A DNA stretch of 13,459 bases. Source: RBG-16-66-20 sp035499575 (GTDB lineage: Bacteria; Pseudomonadota; Gammaproteobacteria; Burkholderiales; SG8-39). The DNA lies in NCBI GenBank assembly GCA_035499575.1, contig DATJYN010000166.1, forward strand, positions 1 through 13,459, written 5' to 3'. Each line of letters begins with the position of its first letter. Within the stretch, counting starts at the first letter, position 1. Shown piece after piece: positions 1 to 7,362 of the stretch. The position numbers and the translations under genes were made by a program. The notes under the pieces are model-generated. The model searched no databases and was not told the origin of the DNA. It saw only the letters and a program-made list of their open reading frames with translations.

Positions 1-735
1 CCCACGTTCGGGCGCCTGACGCGCGACGGCTCCTTCCCGTTCGTGAATTCGCTCGACCACCTGGGACCGTTCGCCGACAGCGTCGACTTGCTCGCCGCTT
101 CCTACGACGTGATGCAGGAAGGCATGGCCGTGAGCGGCCTGAAGGGGATAGAAGGACTGAGGATTGCCCGCGCGACGGGGTATTTCGAAGAGAACGCGGA
201 GCCGGAAGTCTATGAACTGGTAAAGAGGGCTGCCGAGAAGCTGGGTGCGAAACAAACGGTCGACATCCCGGCGGCGGGGCAGGGCAGGGCGGCAGCTTTC
301 GTCATTACCGCCTCGGAATCGGGACAGCTTCATTTGCCCAATCTCCGCAAGCGGCCGCGGGATTTCGAGCCGATGATCGTCGAGCGCCTGATGGCGGGCG
401 CCATGATCCCGGCGGCCTGGTACCTGCAGGCGCAGCGCGTGCGGCGCTGGTACTACCGGCTGGTGATGAAGCTGTTCGAGACGGTGGACGTGATCCTCGC
501 GCCCGCGACGCCGCGCCCGGCGCAGAAGATCGGCCAGGAGACCTTCACCATCCGCGGCCGGGAGATGCTCGCGCGCCCGAACACCGGGCTGCTGACCCAG
601 CCGATCAGCTGCATCGGCCTGCCGGTGATCTGCGCGCCGGTGGGCAAGGTGGACGGCCTGCCGGTGGGCATGCAGATCGTCGCCGCGCCCTGGCGCGAAG
701 ACCACTGCTTCAGGGTGGCGAGGGCCCTCGCGTGA
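1..735 (+). CDS. Amidase signature family enzyme, AtzE/HpxY-like (5' partial)
   Basis: Only the C-terminal 244 residues are present; the frame is open from base 1, so the gene begins upstream and the GTG at 43 is internal. The first residues (PTFGRLTRDGSFPF, then SLDHLGPFADS) match the conserved stretch that follows the catalytic core in amidase signature enzymes. The C-terminus (residues about 193-236: TQPISCIGLPVICAPVG then GLPVGMQIVAAPWRED) is the usual closing block of this family. The Ser-cisSer-Lys triad lies upstream, so activity cannot be judged here. The stop overlaps the hpxZ-like start by 4 bases (GTGA). In known systems AtzE/HpxY amidases cleave carboxybiuret- or oxalurate-type ureido acids with a small AtzG/HpxX subunit and sit beside HpxZ; the neighbour here supports that subgroup. 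Exact substrate is unknown. Family call is firm, subgroup moderately so. Confidence 0.9.
   Translation, partial: PTFGRLTRDGSFPFVNSLDHLGPFADSVDLLAASYDVMQEGMAVSGLKGIEGLRIARATGYFEENAEPEVYELVKRAAEKLGAKQTVDIPAAGQGRAAAFVITASESGQLHLPNLRKRPRDFEPMIVERLMAGAMIPAAWYLQAQRVRRWYYRLVMKLFETVDVILAPATPRPAQKIGQETFTIRGREMLARPNTGLLTQPISCIGLPVICAPVGKVDGLPVGMQIVAAPWREDHCFRVARALA
718..731 (+). promoter_or_regulatory. Perfect 14-bp palindrome containing the hpxZ ribosome-binding site
   Basis: GCGAGGGCCCTCGC is a perfect inverted repeat ending one base before the GTG start at 732. It contains the only Shine-Dalgarno-like stretch for hpxZ (GAGGG, 720-724, 7 bases from GTG). As RNA it could form a 5-bp stem with a GGCC loop hiding part of that site. 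Ribosomes finishing the amidase would open it, which would couple hpxZ translation to the amidase. It also encodes the amidase C-terminus, so it may be chance in GC-rich DNA. Confidence 0.4.
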
Positions 736-1130
736 GCGCGAGCACTGCCGGCGTGGAAGTGAACATCCCCGAAGTGGCCTCCGAAGTGAGGGCGGCCTTC
801 GAGATCTACGAAAAGGCCCTGAACGAGAACGACGTGGCGATCCTGGACGAGCTGTTCTGGAACTCGCCGCATACCATCCGCTACGGCGTCGCCGAGCAAC
901 TCTACGGCTACGAGGCGATCCACGGATTCCGCACGGGGCGGCCGGCGATCGACCTGCGCCGCGAACTGCTCAAAGTCGTGATCACCACCTACGGCCGCGA
1001 CGCCGCCACCGCGAGTTGCGAATACCGCCGGCTGGAAACCGGCCGGCGCGGCCGGCAGATGCAGACCTGGATGCGTTTCCCCGAAGGCTGGCGGGTGGTC
1101 GCGGCCCACGTGAGTTTGCTGGCCGCCTGA
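732..1130 (+). CDS. hpxZ: HpxZ/AtzH-like protein (DUF3225, NTF2/SnoaL-like fold)
   Basis: This 132-residue protein has the length and conserved blocks of the HpxZ/DUF3225 family: a NIPEVASEVRAAFEIYEKAL-type start, ALNENDVAILDELFW, the block TIRYGVAEQLYGYEAIHGFR, then TTYGRD and a closing EGWRVVAAHVSL. The fold expected for the family is a small NTF2-like alpha/beta barrel, normally cytoplasmic. HpxZ is encoded with the HpxW-X-Y genes for oxalurate use, and its relative AtzH is encoded with AtzE/AtzG in cyanuric acid degradation, so an accessory or hydrolytic role on a ureido acid fits the amidase next door. The start is GTG inside a GTGA overlap with the amidase stop; the protein frame supports it because the conserved N-terminus follows closely. 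Seven bases separate it from the first permease gene. The family is clear; the reaction here is not established. Confidence 0.9.
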   Translation: MSASTAGVEVNIPEVASEVRAAFEIYEKALNENDVAILDELFWNSPHTIRYGVAEQLYGYEAIHGFRTGRPAIDLRRELLKVVITTYGRDAATASCEYRRLETGRRGRQMQTWMRFPEGWRVVAAHVSLLAA

Positions 1131-1137
1131 TCCGCGC

Positions 1138-2148
1138 ATGATCCGCATGGTCCTGAAGCGCCTGCTCGGCGCGATCCCGAACATCCTCGGCGTCATCATC
1201 GTCACCTTCCTGCTGACGCGCGCGCTGCCGGGTGATCCGGCGGCCTACTTCGCGGGACCGGCTGCGACCAAGGAGGCGATCGAGCAGGTGCGCGCCAGCC
1301 TCGGCCTGAACAAGCCGCTCGCGCACCAGTTCCTGCTGTACGTGCGCGACCTCGCCAAGGGCGACCTCGGCAATTCGCTCAGCACCGGCCAGCCGGTGGC
1401 GACGGAGATCCGCCAGAGGCTGCCGGCCTCGATCGAGTTGACGTTGTGCGGTCTGCTGCTGGCGGTGGCGGTCGCGGTGCCGCTCGGCGTGCTGGCTGCG
1501 ACGCGGCCGGGCTCCTGGGTGGACCACCTGTGCCGCCTGCTTGCCACCGCCGGCGTGTCGCTGCCGACCTTCTTCACCGGGCTGCTGCTGGCCTACGTGT
1601 TCTATTTCCTGCTCGGCATCGCGCCTTCGCCGCTCGGCCGCATCGACGTGTCGTTCTCGCCTCCGCCCACGGTCACCGGCCTGTTCCTCGTCGACAGCCT
1701 GATCGCGCGCGATGGGGAGTTGTTCCGGGCGGCCGCCAAGCAGCTGGTGCTGCCGGCGACGACGCTGGGCCTCTTCGTGATGGCGCCGCTGATGCGCATG
1801 ACGCGCGCCTCGATGCTCGGCGTGCTGTCCTCCGAGTTCATCCGCACCGCGCGCGCGAGCGGCCTGCCGCGCAGCAAGGTGCTCTACGCCTACGCTTTCC
1901 GCAACGCGCTCTTGCCGGTGGTGACCACGCTCGGCATGGTGTTCTCGTTCCTGCTCGGCTCCAACGTGCTGGTGGAGAAGGTGTTCGCCTGGCCGGGCAT
2001 CGGCTCCTACGTCATCGAGGCGCTGGTGTCTTCCGATTACGCGCCGGTGCAGGGCTTCGTGCTGACCATGGCGCTTCTCTACGTGGCGCTGAACCTGGCC
2101 ATCGACGTGATGTACGGATTCATCGATCCGAGAGTCGGGATCGAGTGA
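1138..2148 (+). CDS. ABC transporter permease, DppB/OppB type
   Basis: A 336-residue inner-membrane permease of the peptide/nickel (PepT) importer class. The N-terminus has one membrane helix (about 10-28) followed by the class hallmark LTRALPGDPA (26-35), then a periplasmic segment and about five further hydrophobic helices (about 100-120, 135-160, 203-222, 258-280, 303-325). The ATPase-contacting EAA loop is at about 232-260 (SSEFIRTARASGLPRSKVLY). The C-terminus YGFIDPRVGIE is typical. It would pair with the next permease to form the translocation channel. The ATG at 1138 lies 7 bases after the hpxZ stop with no strong Shine-Dalgarno, so translation may depend on upstream ribosomes. The stop and next start share one base (TGATG). 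The substrate is not readable from a permease; the amidase and HpxZ neighbours suggest an amide or ureido compound rather than ordinary peptides. Confidence 0.95.
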   Translation: MIRMVLKRLLGAIPNILGVIIVTFLLTRALPGDPAAYFAGPAATKEAIEQVRASLGLNKPLAHQFLLYVRDLAKGDLGNSLSTGQPVATEIRQRLPASIELTLCGLLLAVAVAVPLGVLAATRPGSWVDHLCRLLATAGVSLPTFFTGLLLAYVFYFLLGIAPSPLGRIDVSFSPPPTVTGLFLVDSLIARDGELFRAAAKQLVLPATTLGLFVMAPLMRMTRASMLGVLSSEFIRTARASGLPRSKVLYAYAFRNALLPVVTTLGMVFSFLLGSNVLVEKVFAWPGIGSYVIEALVSSDYAPVQGFVLTMALLYVALNLAIDVMYGFIDPRVGIE

Positions 2149-2993
2149 TGAACGCCACCCTGAGGCACGTGAAGTATGTGGCGACGGAAAACCTCGTCAC
2201 GCTGGGCGCATTCATCCTCTTCTCGGGGTTCGTGCTCCTGGCGCTGTTTGGTCCCTGGATCGCGCCCTATGACCCGCTCGCGAGCGACACGCTGGCGGCC
2301 CTGAAGCCGCCCTCGGCGGCGCACTGGTTCGGCACGGACTCGCTCGGCCGCGACATCCTGTCGCGCATCGTCGTCGCAGCGCGCCTGGATTTCGGCATCG
2401 CCGTCTCCGCGGTGGCCGCCTCGTTCGCGGCCGGCTCGGCGCTGGGCGCGATCGCCGGCTTCTTCGGCGGCTGGGCCGACCGCATCATCGGCCGGATCGC
2501 CGACACCATCATGGCGTTCCCGCTGTTCGTGCTGGCGATGGGCATCGTCGCGGCGCTGGGCAACACGGTGGCCAACATCGTCATCGCCACCGCGATCATC
2601 AACCTGCCGTTCTACATCCGCGTCGCGCGCGCCGAAGTGAACGTGCGGCGCAATGCCGGCTACGTCGAGGCGGCGCGGCTGGCGGGCAATTCCGACCTGC
2701 GGGTGCTCGCGCTGCACGTGTTTCCCAACACCCTGCCGCCGATGATGGTGCAGATCTCGCTCAACATGGGCTGGGCGATCCTGAACGCGGCCGGCCTGTC
2801 GTTCATCGGCCTGGGCGTGCGCGCGCCGCAGGCGGAGTGGGGGATCATGGTCGCCGAGGGCGCGACCTACATCATCTCCGGTGAATGGTGGGTCGCGTTG
2901 TTTCCCGGCGCGGTGCTGATGCTGGCGGTATTCACCTTCAATCTTCTGGGCGACGGCCTGCGAGACATCATGGACCCGAGGATGCGGACTTGA
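2148..2993 (+). CDS. ABC transporter permease, DppC/OppC type
   Basis: A 281-residue partner permease. It shows the DppC features in order: a first membrane helix (about 18-36) leading to IAPYDP (38-43), the conserved HWFGTDSLGRDILSR (59-73), several membrane helices, the EAA loop GYVEAARLAGNSDLR (171-185) with the HVFPNTLPP end (190-198), and the LSFIGLGVRAPQAEWG block (217-232) with a NLLGDGLRDIMDPR tail. The frame stays open far upstream inside the previous gene, but the ATG at 2148 is chosen because it gives the normal family N-terminus and forms a TGATG junction. The stop overlaps the TTG start of the first ATPase (TTGA). It acts with the preceding permease and the two following ATPases in the inner membrane. 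Identification of the class is secure; substrate is unknown. Confidence 0.95.
   Translation: MNATLRHVKYVATENLVTLGAFILFSGFVLLALFGPWIAPYDPLASDTLAALKPPSAAHWFGTDSLGRDILSRIVVAARLDFGIAVSAVAASFAAGSALGAIAGFFGGWADRIIGRIADTIMAFPLFVLAMGIVAALGNTVANIVIATAIINLPFYIRVARAEVNVRRNAGYVEAARLAGNSDLRVLALHVFPNTLPPMMVQISLNMGWAILNAAGLSFIGLGVRAPQAEWGIMVAEGATYIISGEWWVALFPGAVLMLAVFTFNLLGDGLRDIMDPRMRT
2978..2982 (+). promoter_or_regulatory. Ribosome-binding site deciding a TTG start
   Basis: GAGGA at 2978-2982, seven bases before TTG 2990, is a good Shine-Dalgarno match. It supports the TTG start of the first ATPase gene over the longer open frame starting at 2885, which would add about 35 residues with no family resemblance. 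Confidence 0.55.
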
Positions 2994-3934
2994 ATCTCCT
3001 CGAAGTAAGGGACCTTTCCCTCGAGTTCAAGACGCGCTCCGGGACCGTCCACGCGCTGCAGGACATCAACATGGAAATCGGCAAAGGCGAGACCGTCGGC
3101 ATCGTCGGCGAGTCCGGCTCCGGCAAGTCGGTGCTGTCCTTCGCCATCCTGCGCATCCTGGACGCGGCGGCGCGCATCCGTTCCGGGTCGATCCAGTTTG
3201 CCGGCATGGACATGCTGGGCGCGAGCGAGCGCAGCCTCGAGGAGGTGCGCGGCCGCGAGATCTCGATGATTTTCCAGAATCCGCGCACCGCGCTCAACCC
3301 GATCCGCCGCATCGGCCGGCAGATCGAGGATGTGCTTGCCACGCACACCTCTACCTTGCGCGAGGACATGAAGAAAAAGGCGATCGAGGCGCTCGCCAGG
3401 GTGCGCATCCCGGACCCGGAGCGGCGCTACGACGCCTATCCGTTCGAGCTCTCGGGCGGGCAGTGCCAGCGCGTGATGATCGCGCTGGCGCTCGCCTGCA
3501 ATCCGCAGCTGCTGATCGCCGACGAGCCGACCACCGGCCTGGACGTGACGACGCAGGCGGCGATCCTGTCGCTGATCTCGGAACTGGCGAAAGAGCGCAA
3601 GATGGCGACCATCCTCATTACCCACGACCTGGCGCTCGCCTCGGAATACTGCGACCGGATCGTGGTCATGCACGCGGGGCACGTGGTCGAGACGGCGCCC
3701 GTCGCGGAGATCTTCCGCAGGCCGCGCCATCCCTATACCGCGCGCCTGATCGCCTCGACGCCCGCGCCGGAGCAGAGCATCGCCACGCTCGCCTCGATCC
3801 CGGGCAGCCTGCCGGACCTGCGCCGCGACGACCTGCCGAGTTGCCGCTTCCATGCGCGATGCGAAAGAGCGCAGGAAGACTGCATTTCGAAACCCCTGCC
3901 GAACGCGGCAGTTCGTTGCCTCCATCCCCTGTGA
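2990..3934 (+). CDS. ABC transporter ATP-binding protein, DppD/OppD type
   Basis: A 314-residue cytoplasmic ATPase energising the adjacent permeases. Walker A is GESGSGKS (40-47), the Q-loop glutamine is Q96 in MIFQNP, the signature is LSGGQ (154-158), Walker B is LLIADE (174-179) with catalytic E179, then a GLD D-loop, and the switch histidine is H212. The C-terminal oligopeptide/dipeptide extension carries four cysteines (285, 291, 298, 310) in the CRFHARC...C...C pattern; this four-cysteine cluster is common in the class and has been linked to an iron-sulfur site in some members. The residues after LSGGQ are CQR rather than the usual RQR, a small oddity. TTG 2990 is chosen as start: it overlaps the previous stop (TTGA), has GAGGA seven bases upstream and begins directly at the conserved LLEVRDLSLEF. 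The stop overlaps the second ATPase start (GTGA). Confidence 0.93.
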   Translation: MNLLEVRDLSLEFKTRSGTVHALQDINMEIGKGETVGIVGESGSGKSVLSFAILRILDAAARIRSGSIQFAGMDMLGASERSLEEVRGREISMIFQNPRTALNPIRRIGRQIEDVLATHTSTLREDMKKKAIEALARVRIPDPERRYDAYPFELSGGQCQRVMIALALACNPQLLIADEPTTGLDVTTQAAILSLISELAKERKMATILITHDLALASEYCDRIVVMHAGHVVETAPVAEIFRRPRHPYTARLIASTPAPEQSIATLASIPGSLPDLRRDDLPSCRFHARCERAQEDCISKPLPNAAVRCLHPL

Positions 3935-4884
3935 ACGTCCTGGACTGCGTCGAGTTGAAGAAGCACTTCCCGGTGGGGCGCGGCGCGCTGCTGCACGCCG
4001 TGGACGACGTCGGCTTTTCCATCGGCCAGGGGGAAAGCGTCGGCCTGGTGGGCGAGTCGGGCTGCGGCAAGTCGACGCTGGTGCGGCTGATCACGCGCAT
4101 GCTCGACCCGACCGGCGGCGACATCATCTACCGCGGCCGCAACATCGGCTTCATCCCGGCGCGCAAATTCGCCTCGACGCAGTTCCGCCCGAAGATCCAG
4201 ATGGTGTTCCAGGACCCGACCGACAGCCTGAACCCGCGCCACAGCGCCTTCGATGCGATCGCGGAACCGCTGCGGCGCCTCGGCCCGGGCAAGGACGTGC
4301 CCTTCGAAGTCTCCGAAGCGGCGCGCAAGGTCGGCCTGCCCGAGGAACTGCTGCCGCGCTACCCGCACCAGCTGTCCGGCGGGCAGAAGGCGCGCGTCGG
4401 CATCGCGCGCGCCATCGCCATGACGCCGGACCTGCTGGTGCTGGACGAGCCGACCGCGGCGCTCGACGTTTCCGTGCAGGCGACCATCCTGCGCCTGCTC
4501 GCGGACCTGAAGCGCGACCTCGGCATGAGCTACCTGTTCGTCTCCCACGACCTGAACGTGGTGCGCATGCTCTGCGACCGCGTGATCGTCATGTACCTGG
4601 GCAAGGTGGTGGAGCAGGGGCCGGCGCAGGACCTCTTCCAGCGGCCGGCGCATCCCTACACGCGCGCGCTGGTGCAGGCGATTCCCTCCATCGGCGGCCG
4701 CCCCGGCGAGGGGATAAATGCGCGCGAGGTGCTCTCCGGCGAGCCGCGCAGCCCGGTCAACCCGGACCCGAACGTCTGCCGGTTCTACGGCCGCTGCCCG
4801 CAGCAGCGCGACCGCTGCCGCACCGAGGCGCCGCTGCTGCGCGAGACCAGTCCCGGCGTGCTCGCCGCCTGCCACTTCGCCTAG
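3931..4884 (+). CDS. ABC transporter ATP-binding protein, DppF/OppF type
   Basis: A 317-residue second ATPase of the importer. It begins with the OppF/DppF-type element VELKKHFPVGRG (about 7-18), then Walker A GESGCGKS (41-48), Q-loop Q94 in MVFQDP, the DSLNPR motif (98-103), signature LSGGQ (148-152), Walker B LLVLDE (168-173) with E173, and switch histidine H206 in VSHDL. The C-terminal extension ends with the four-cysteine pattern (283, 289, 296, 314) seen in the partner ATPase. After LSGGQ the residues are KARV instead of the more usual RQRV/I. The frame is open well upstream, but GTG 3931 overlaps the previous stop by 4 bases and gives the expected N-terminus. The gene ends 52 bp before dctA. 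All nucleotide-binding motifs needed for activity are intact. Confidence 0.94.
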   Translation: MNVLDCVELKKHFPVGRGALLHAVDDVGFSIGQGESVGLVGESGCGKSTLVRLITRMLDPTGGDIIYRGRNIGFIPARKFASTQFRPKIQMVFQDPTDSLNPRHSAFDAIAEPLRRLGPGKDVPFEVSEAARKVGLPEELLPRYPHQLSGGQKARVGIARAIAMTPDLLVLDEPTAALDVSVQATILRLLADLKRDLGMSYLFVSHDLNVVRMLCDRVIVMYLGKVVEQGPAQDLFQRPAHPYTRALVQAIPSIGGRPGEGINAREVLSGEPRSPVNPDPNVCRFYGRCPQQRDRCRTEAPLLRETSPGVLAACHFA

Positions 4885-4936
4885 CGGTTCGCTGCCGGCT
4901 GTTGTCGGCGGGCGGTTCTGGGAGTAGCTTGCCGGC
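4885..4936 (+). other. 52-bp gap between the ABC importer and dctA
   Basis: This is the only gap longer than 7 bp in the + strand run. It holds a possible GGGAG ribosome-binding site (4920-4924, 12 bases before the dctA ATG) and a weak 6-bp stem with one G-T pair (4892-4897 with 4906-4911) that lacks a following T tract, so it is not a convincing terminator. No promoter-like pair of boxes was recognised. Read-through from the ABC genes into dctA is therefore plausible. Confidence 0.35.
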
Positions 4937-6232
4937 ATGCGCGCCGGGCGGCCCTGGTACACGATCCTGTACGTGCAGGTCCTGCTCGCGATCGCCCTGG
5001 GCATCGCGGTCGGGCACTTCTTCCCGCATACCGGCGCGTCGCTGAAGCCGCTCGGCGACGGCTTCATCCAGCTGATCAAGATGATGATCGCGCCGGTCAT
5101 CTTCTGCACCGTGGTGCACGGCATCGCCTCGATGACCGACCTCGCCAAGGTCGGCCGCGTCGGCATCAAGGCGCTGGTCTATTTCGAGCTGGTATCGACC
5201 GTTGCGCTCGCCATCGGCCTCGCCGTCGGCGAGCTGGTGCGCCCGGGCGAAGGCTTCAACATCGACCCGGCGGCGCTCGATCCCAGGGCGGTGTCGGGCT
5301 TCGTCACGCGGGCGAAGGAAGACAACGTGGTCTCGCACCTGCTGGCGATCATCCCGAATACCTTCATCGACGCCTTCGCCAAGGGCGACCTGCTGCAGGT
5401 GCTGCTGGTGGCGATCCTCACCGGCTTCGCGGTGTCGGGCATGGGCGGCTTCGGCAAGAGGATCAACGGCGTGATCGACGCCGCCGGCAAGGTGTTCTTC
5501 CGCATCATCGGCATCATCGTGCGCGCGGCGCCGGTCGGCGCCTTCGGCGCGATGGCCTTCACGATCGGCGCCTACGGCCTGCGCTCGCTCGTCAACCTGG
5601 GCGAGCTGATCCTCGTGTTCTACGCCACCAGCATCCTGTTCGTGGTGATCGTCCTCGGCGCCATCGCGCGCCTCGCCGGGTTCTCGATCCTGCGCTTCGT
5701 CGGCTACATCAAGGACGAGCTGCTGATCGTGCTCGGCACCAGCTCCTCGGAGACCGTGCTGCCGCACATGATCCAGAAGATGAAGCGGCTCGGCGCCTCG
5801 GACTCGGTGGTCGGGCTGGTGATCCCGCTCGGCTACAGCTTCAACCTGGACGGCACCAACATCTACATGACGCTCGCGACGCTGTTCCTCGCGCAGGCGA
5901 CGAACATCCACCTCACGTTCGGCCAGGAGATGACCATCCTGCTGATCGCGATGCTGACTTCGAAAGGCGCTTCCGGCGTCACCGGCGCGGGCTTCGTCAC
6001 GCTGGCGGCGACGCTCACCATCATCCCGGACATTCCGGTGCAGTCGCTCGCGATCCTGGTCGGCATCGACAAGTTCATGAGCGAGTGCCGGGCGCTCACC
6101 AACCTGGTCGGCAACGGCGTCGCGACCATCGTCGTCAGCCGCTGGGAAGGCGAACTCGACACGGCGAAGCTGCACGAGGCCATGGCCCATCCGATCGACC
6201 TTGGCGAGGCGCTGGAGAACGAGCCCGTATGA
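4937..6232 (+). CDS. dctA: C4-dicarboxylate:cation symporter, DctA type
   Basis: A 431-residue inner-membrane transporter of the dicarboxylate/amino acid:cation symporter family, closest in pattern to DctA, which takes up succinate, fumarate and malate. Diagnostic blocks appear in order: an N-terminal helix with VLLAIALGIAVGHFFP (15-30), GDGFIQLIKMMIAPVIFCTVV (40-60), the serine-rich hairpin GTSSSET (267-273), YSFNLDGTNIYMTLA (300-314) with the NLDGT cation/substrate motif, TSKGASGVTGAGF (341-353), and GIDKFMSECRALTNLVGNG (376-394) containing the conserved Asp, Arg and Asn residues of the binding site. In the last block Cys replaces the Ala found in E. coli DctA (SEARALTN). Length is normal for the family. 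The stop overlaps the acyl-CoA dehydrogenase start (ATGA), an uncommon partnership suggesting it imports an acid that is later used as a CoA ester. The DctA label is likely, but a different carboxylate substrate is possible. Confidence 0.88.
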   Translation: MRAGRPWYTILYVQVLLAIALGIAVGHFFPHTGASLKPLGDGFIQLIKMMIAPVIFCTVVHGIASMTDLAKVGRVGIKALVYFELVSTVALAIGLAVGELVRPGEGFNIDPAALDPRAVSGFVTRAKEDNVVSHLLAIIPNTFIDAFAKGDLLQVLLVAILTGFAVSGMGGFGKRINGVIDAAGKVFFRIIGIIVRAAPVGAFGAMAFTIGAYGLRSLVNLGELILVFYATSILFVVIVLGAIARLAGFSILRFVGYIKDELLIVLGTSSSETVLPHMIQKMKRLGASDSVVGLVIPLGYSFNLDGTNIYMTLATLFLAQATNIHLTFGQEMTILLIAMLTSKGASGVTGAGFVTLAATLTIIPDIPVQSLAILVGIDKFMSECRALTNLVGNGVATIVVSRWEGELDTAKLHEAMAHPIDLGEALENEPV

Positions 6233-7356
6233 TCGACGACACCCTGAGGCTGATCCAGGAAAGCGTCCGCAAGTTCGTCGAGAAGGAAGTCGTGCCGCAC
6301 GGCCACAAGTGGGAAGAGCAGGGCTTCGTGCCGCGCGAAGTCCTGCGCGACATGGGCCGGCTCGGTTTCCTCGGCCTGCGCTACGCGGAGGAGTTCGGCG
6401 GTGGGGCGCTGGATGCGCGCGCCACGGCGCTGCTCGCCGAGGAGCTCGGCCGCTCGACCTACAGCGGCTTCGCCATCACGGTGCTGGTGCACACCGACAT
6501 GGCCTCGCCGCACCTGGTCAATGCCGGCTCGCCCGCGCAGATCCGGAAGTACCTGCCGAAGATCGTCTCGGGCGAGCTGATCACCGCGGTCGCCGTCACC
6601 GAGCCCGACGCCGGCTCGGACGTGAAAGGCATAAAGACGCGCGCGGTGCGCGACGGCGCGGACTGGCTGCTGAAGGGCTCCAAGATGTTCATCACCAACG
6701 GCGCGCTCGCGGACCTCTACTTCGTCGCCGCCAAGACCGATCCCGCCGCGGGCTCGAAGGGCATCTCCATTTTCATCGTCGAGAAGGGCATGCCGGGCTT
6801 CACGGTCGGGCGCCGGCTCGACAAGATGGGCTGGCGCAGCTCCGACACCGCGGAGCTGGTGTTCGACGGCTGCCGCGTGCCGGCGGCGAACGTGCTCGGC
6901 GAGGAGAACCGCGGCTTCTACGCCATCATGAAGAACTTCCAGAACGAGCGCATCGCCATCGCCGCCATGGCGATGGGCGAGGCATCGAAGGCGATCGAGC
7001 TGACGCTGGAATACGTCAAAACCCGGAAAGCCTTCGGCGCGCCGCTGTGGGACAAGCAGGCGATCCGCCAGCGGCTGTCGATGCTCGCGGCCAGGGTCGA
7101 GGCCGGGCGGCAGCTCGTGCTGCACGCCGCCTCGCTCGACGCCGCGAAGCGCGACTGCGTGAAGGAAGTCTCGATGGCCAAGGCCTACTGCGCGGAACTG
7201 CTGAACGAGGTAGTCTACGACTGCCTGCAGTTCCACGGCGGCTTCGGATACATCAAGGAGTCCGCCATCGAGCGCATGTACCGCGACGCCCGGGTGCAGA
7301 CCATCGGCGGCGGCGCCACCGAAGTCATGCTCGAAGAGGTGGCGAAGCGGATGTAG
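6229..7356 (+). CDS. Acyl-CoA dehydrogenase (FAD flavoprotein)
   Basis: A 375-residue acyl-CoA dehydrogenase, expected to oxidise an acyl-CoA to the 2,3-enoyl-CoA and pass electrons to electron-transferring flavoprotein in the cytoplasm. Visible family features are the helical N-domain, AVTEPDAGSDV (121-132) and SKMFITNG (151-158) for FAD and substrate binding, the middle beta-domain with DKMGWRSSDTAEL (198-210), and the C-terminal QFHGGFGYIKE...ERMYRDAR (334-355). The position that holds the catalytic Glu of short- and medium-chain enzymes (YEGT) reads GGGA here (about 360-363). Instead NERIAIA places Glu240 where isovaleryl-CoA and long-chain enzymes carry their base, so activity is likely kept with that geometry. 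The ATG overlaps the dctA stop (ATGA), implying coupled translation. It ends 6 bp from the convergent ATC hydrolase gene. Acyl-CoA substrate is unknown. Confidence 0.95.
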   Translation: MIDDTLRLIQESVRKFVEKEVVPHGHKWEEQGFVPREVLRDMGRLGFLGLRYAEEFGGGALDARATALLAEELGRSTYSGFAITVLVHTDMASPHLVNAGSPAQIRKYLPKIVSGELITAVAVTEPDAGSDVKGIKTRAVRDGADWLLKGSKMFITNGALADLYFVAAKTDPAAGSKGISIFIVEKGMPGFTVGRRLDKMGWRSSDTAELVFDGCRVPAANVLGEENRGFYAIMKNFQNERIAIAAMAMGEASKAIELTLEYVKTRKAFGAPLWDKQAIRQRLSMLAARVEAGRQLVLHAASLDAAKRDCVKEVSMAKAYCAELLNEVVYDCLQFHGGFGYIKESAIERMYRDARVQTIGGGATEVMLEEVAKRM

Positions 7357-7362
7357 CGCCGG

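Noticed and set aside
1039..1055. CCGGCC-GGCGC-GGCCGG hairpin inside hpxZ
   Set aside because: It encodes in-frame Arg/Gly residues of the protein, has no T tract, and such stems are frequent in this GC-rich DNA.
4892..4911. Possible terminator between the second ATPase and dctA
   Set aside because: The stem is only six pairs with one G-T and an eight-base loop, and no T run follows on either strand.
4757..6190. A 477-codon - strand open frame opposite dctA
   Set aside because: Composition is dominated by Arg, Asp, His and Glu from antisense reading of a membrane protein; no family resemblance.
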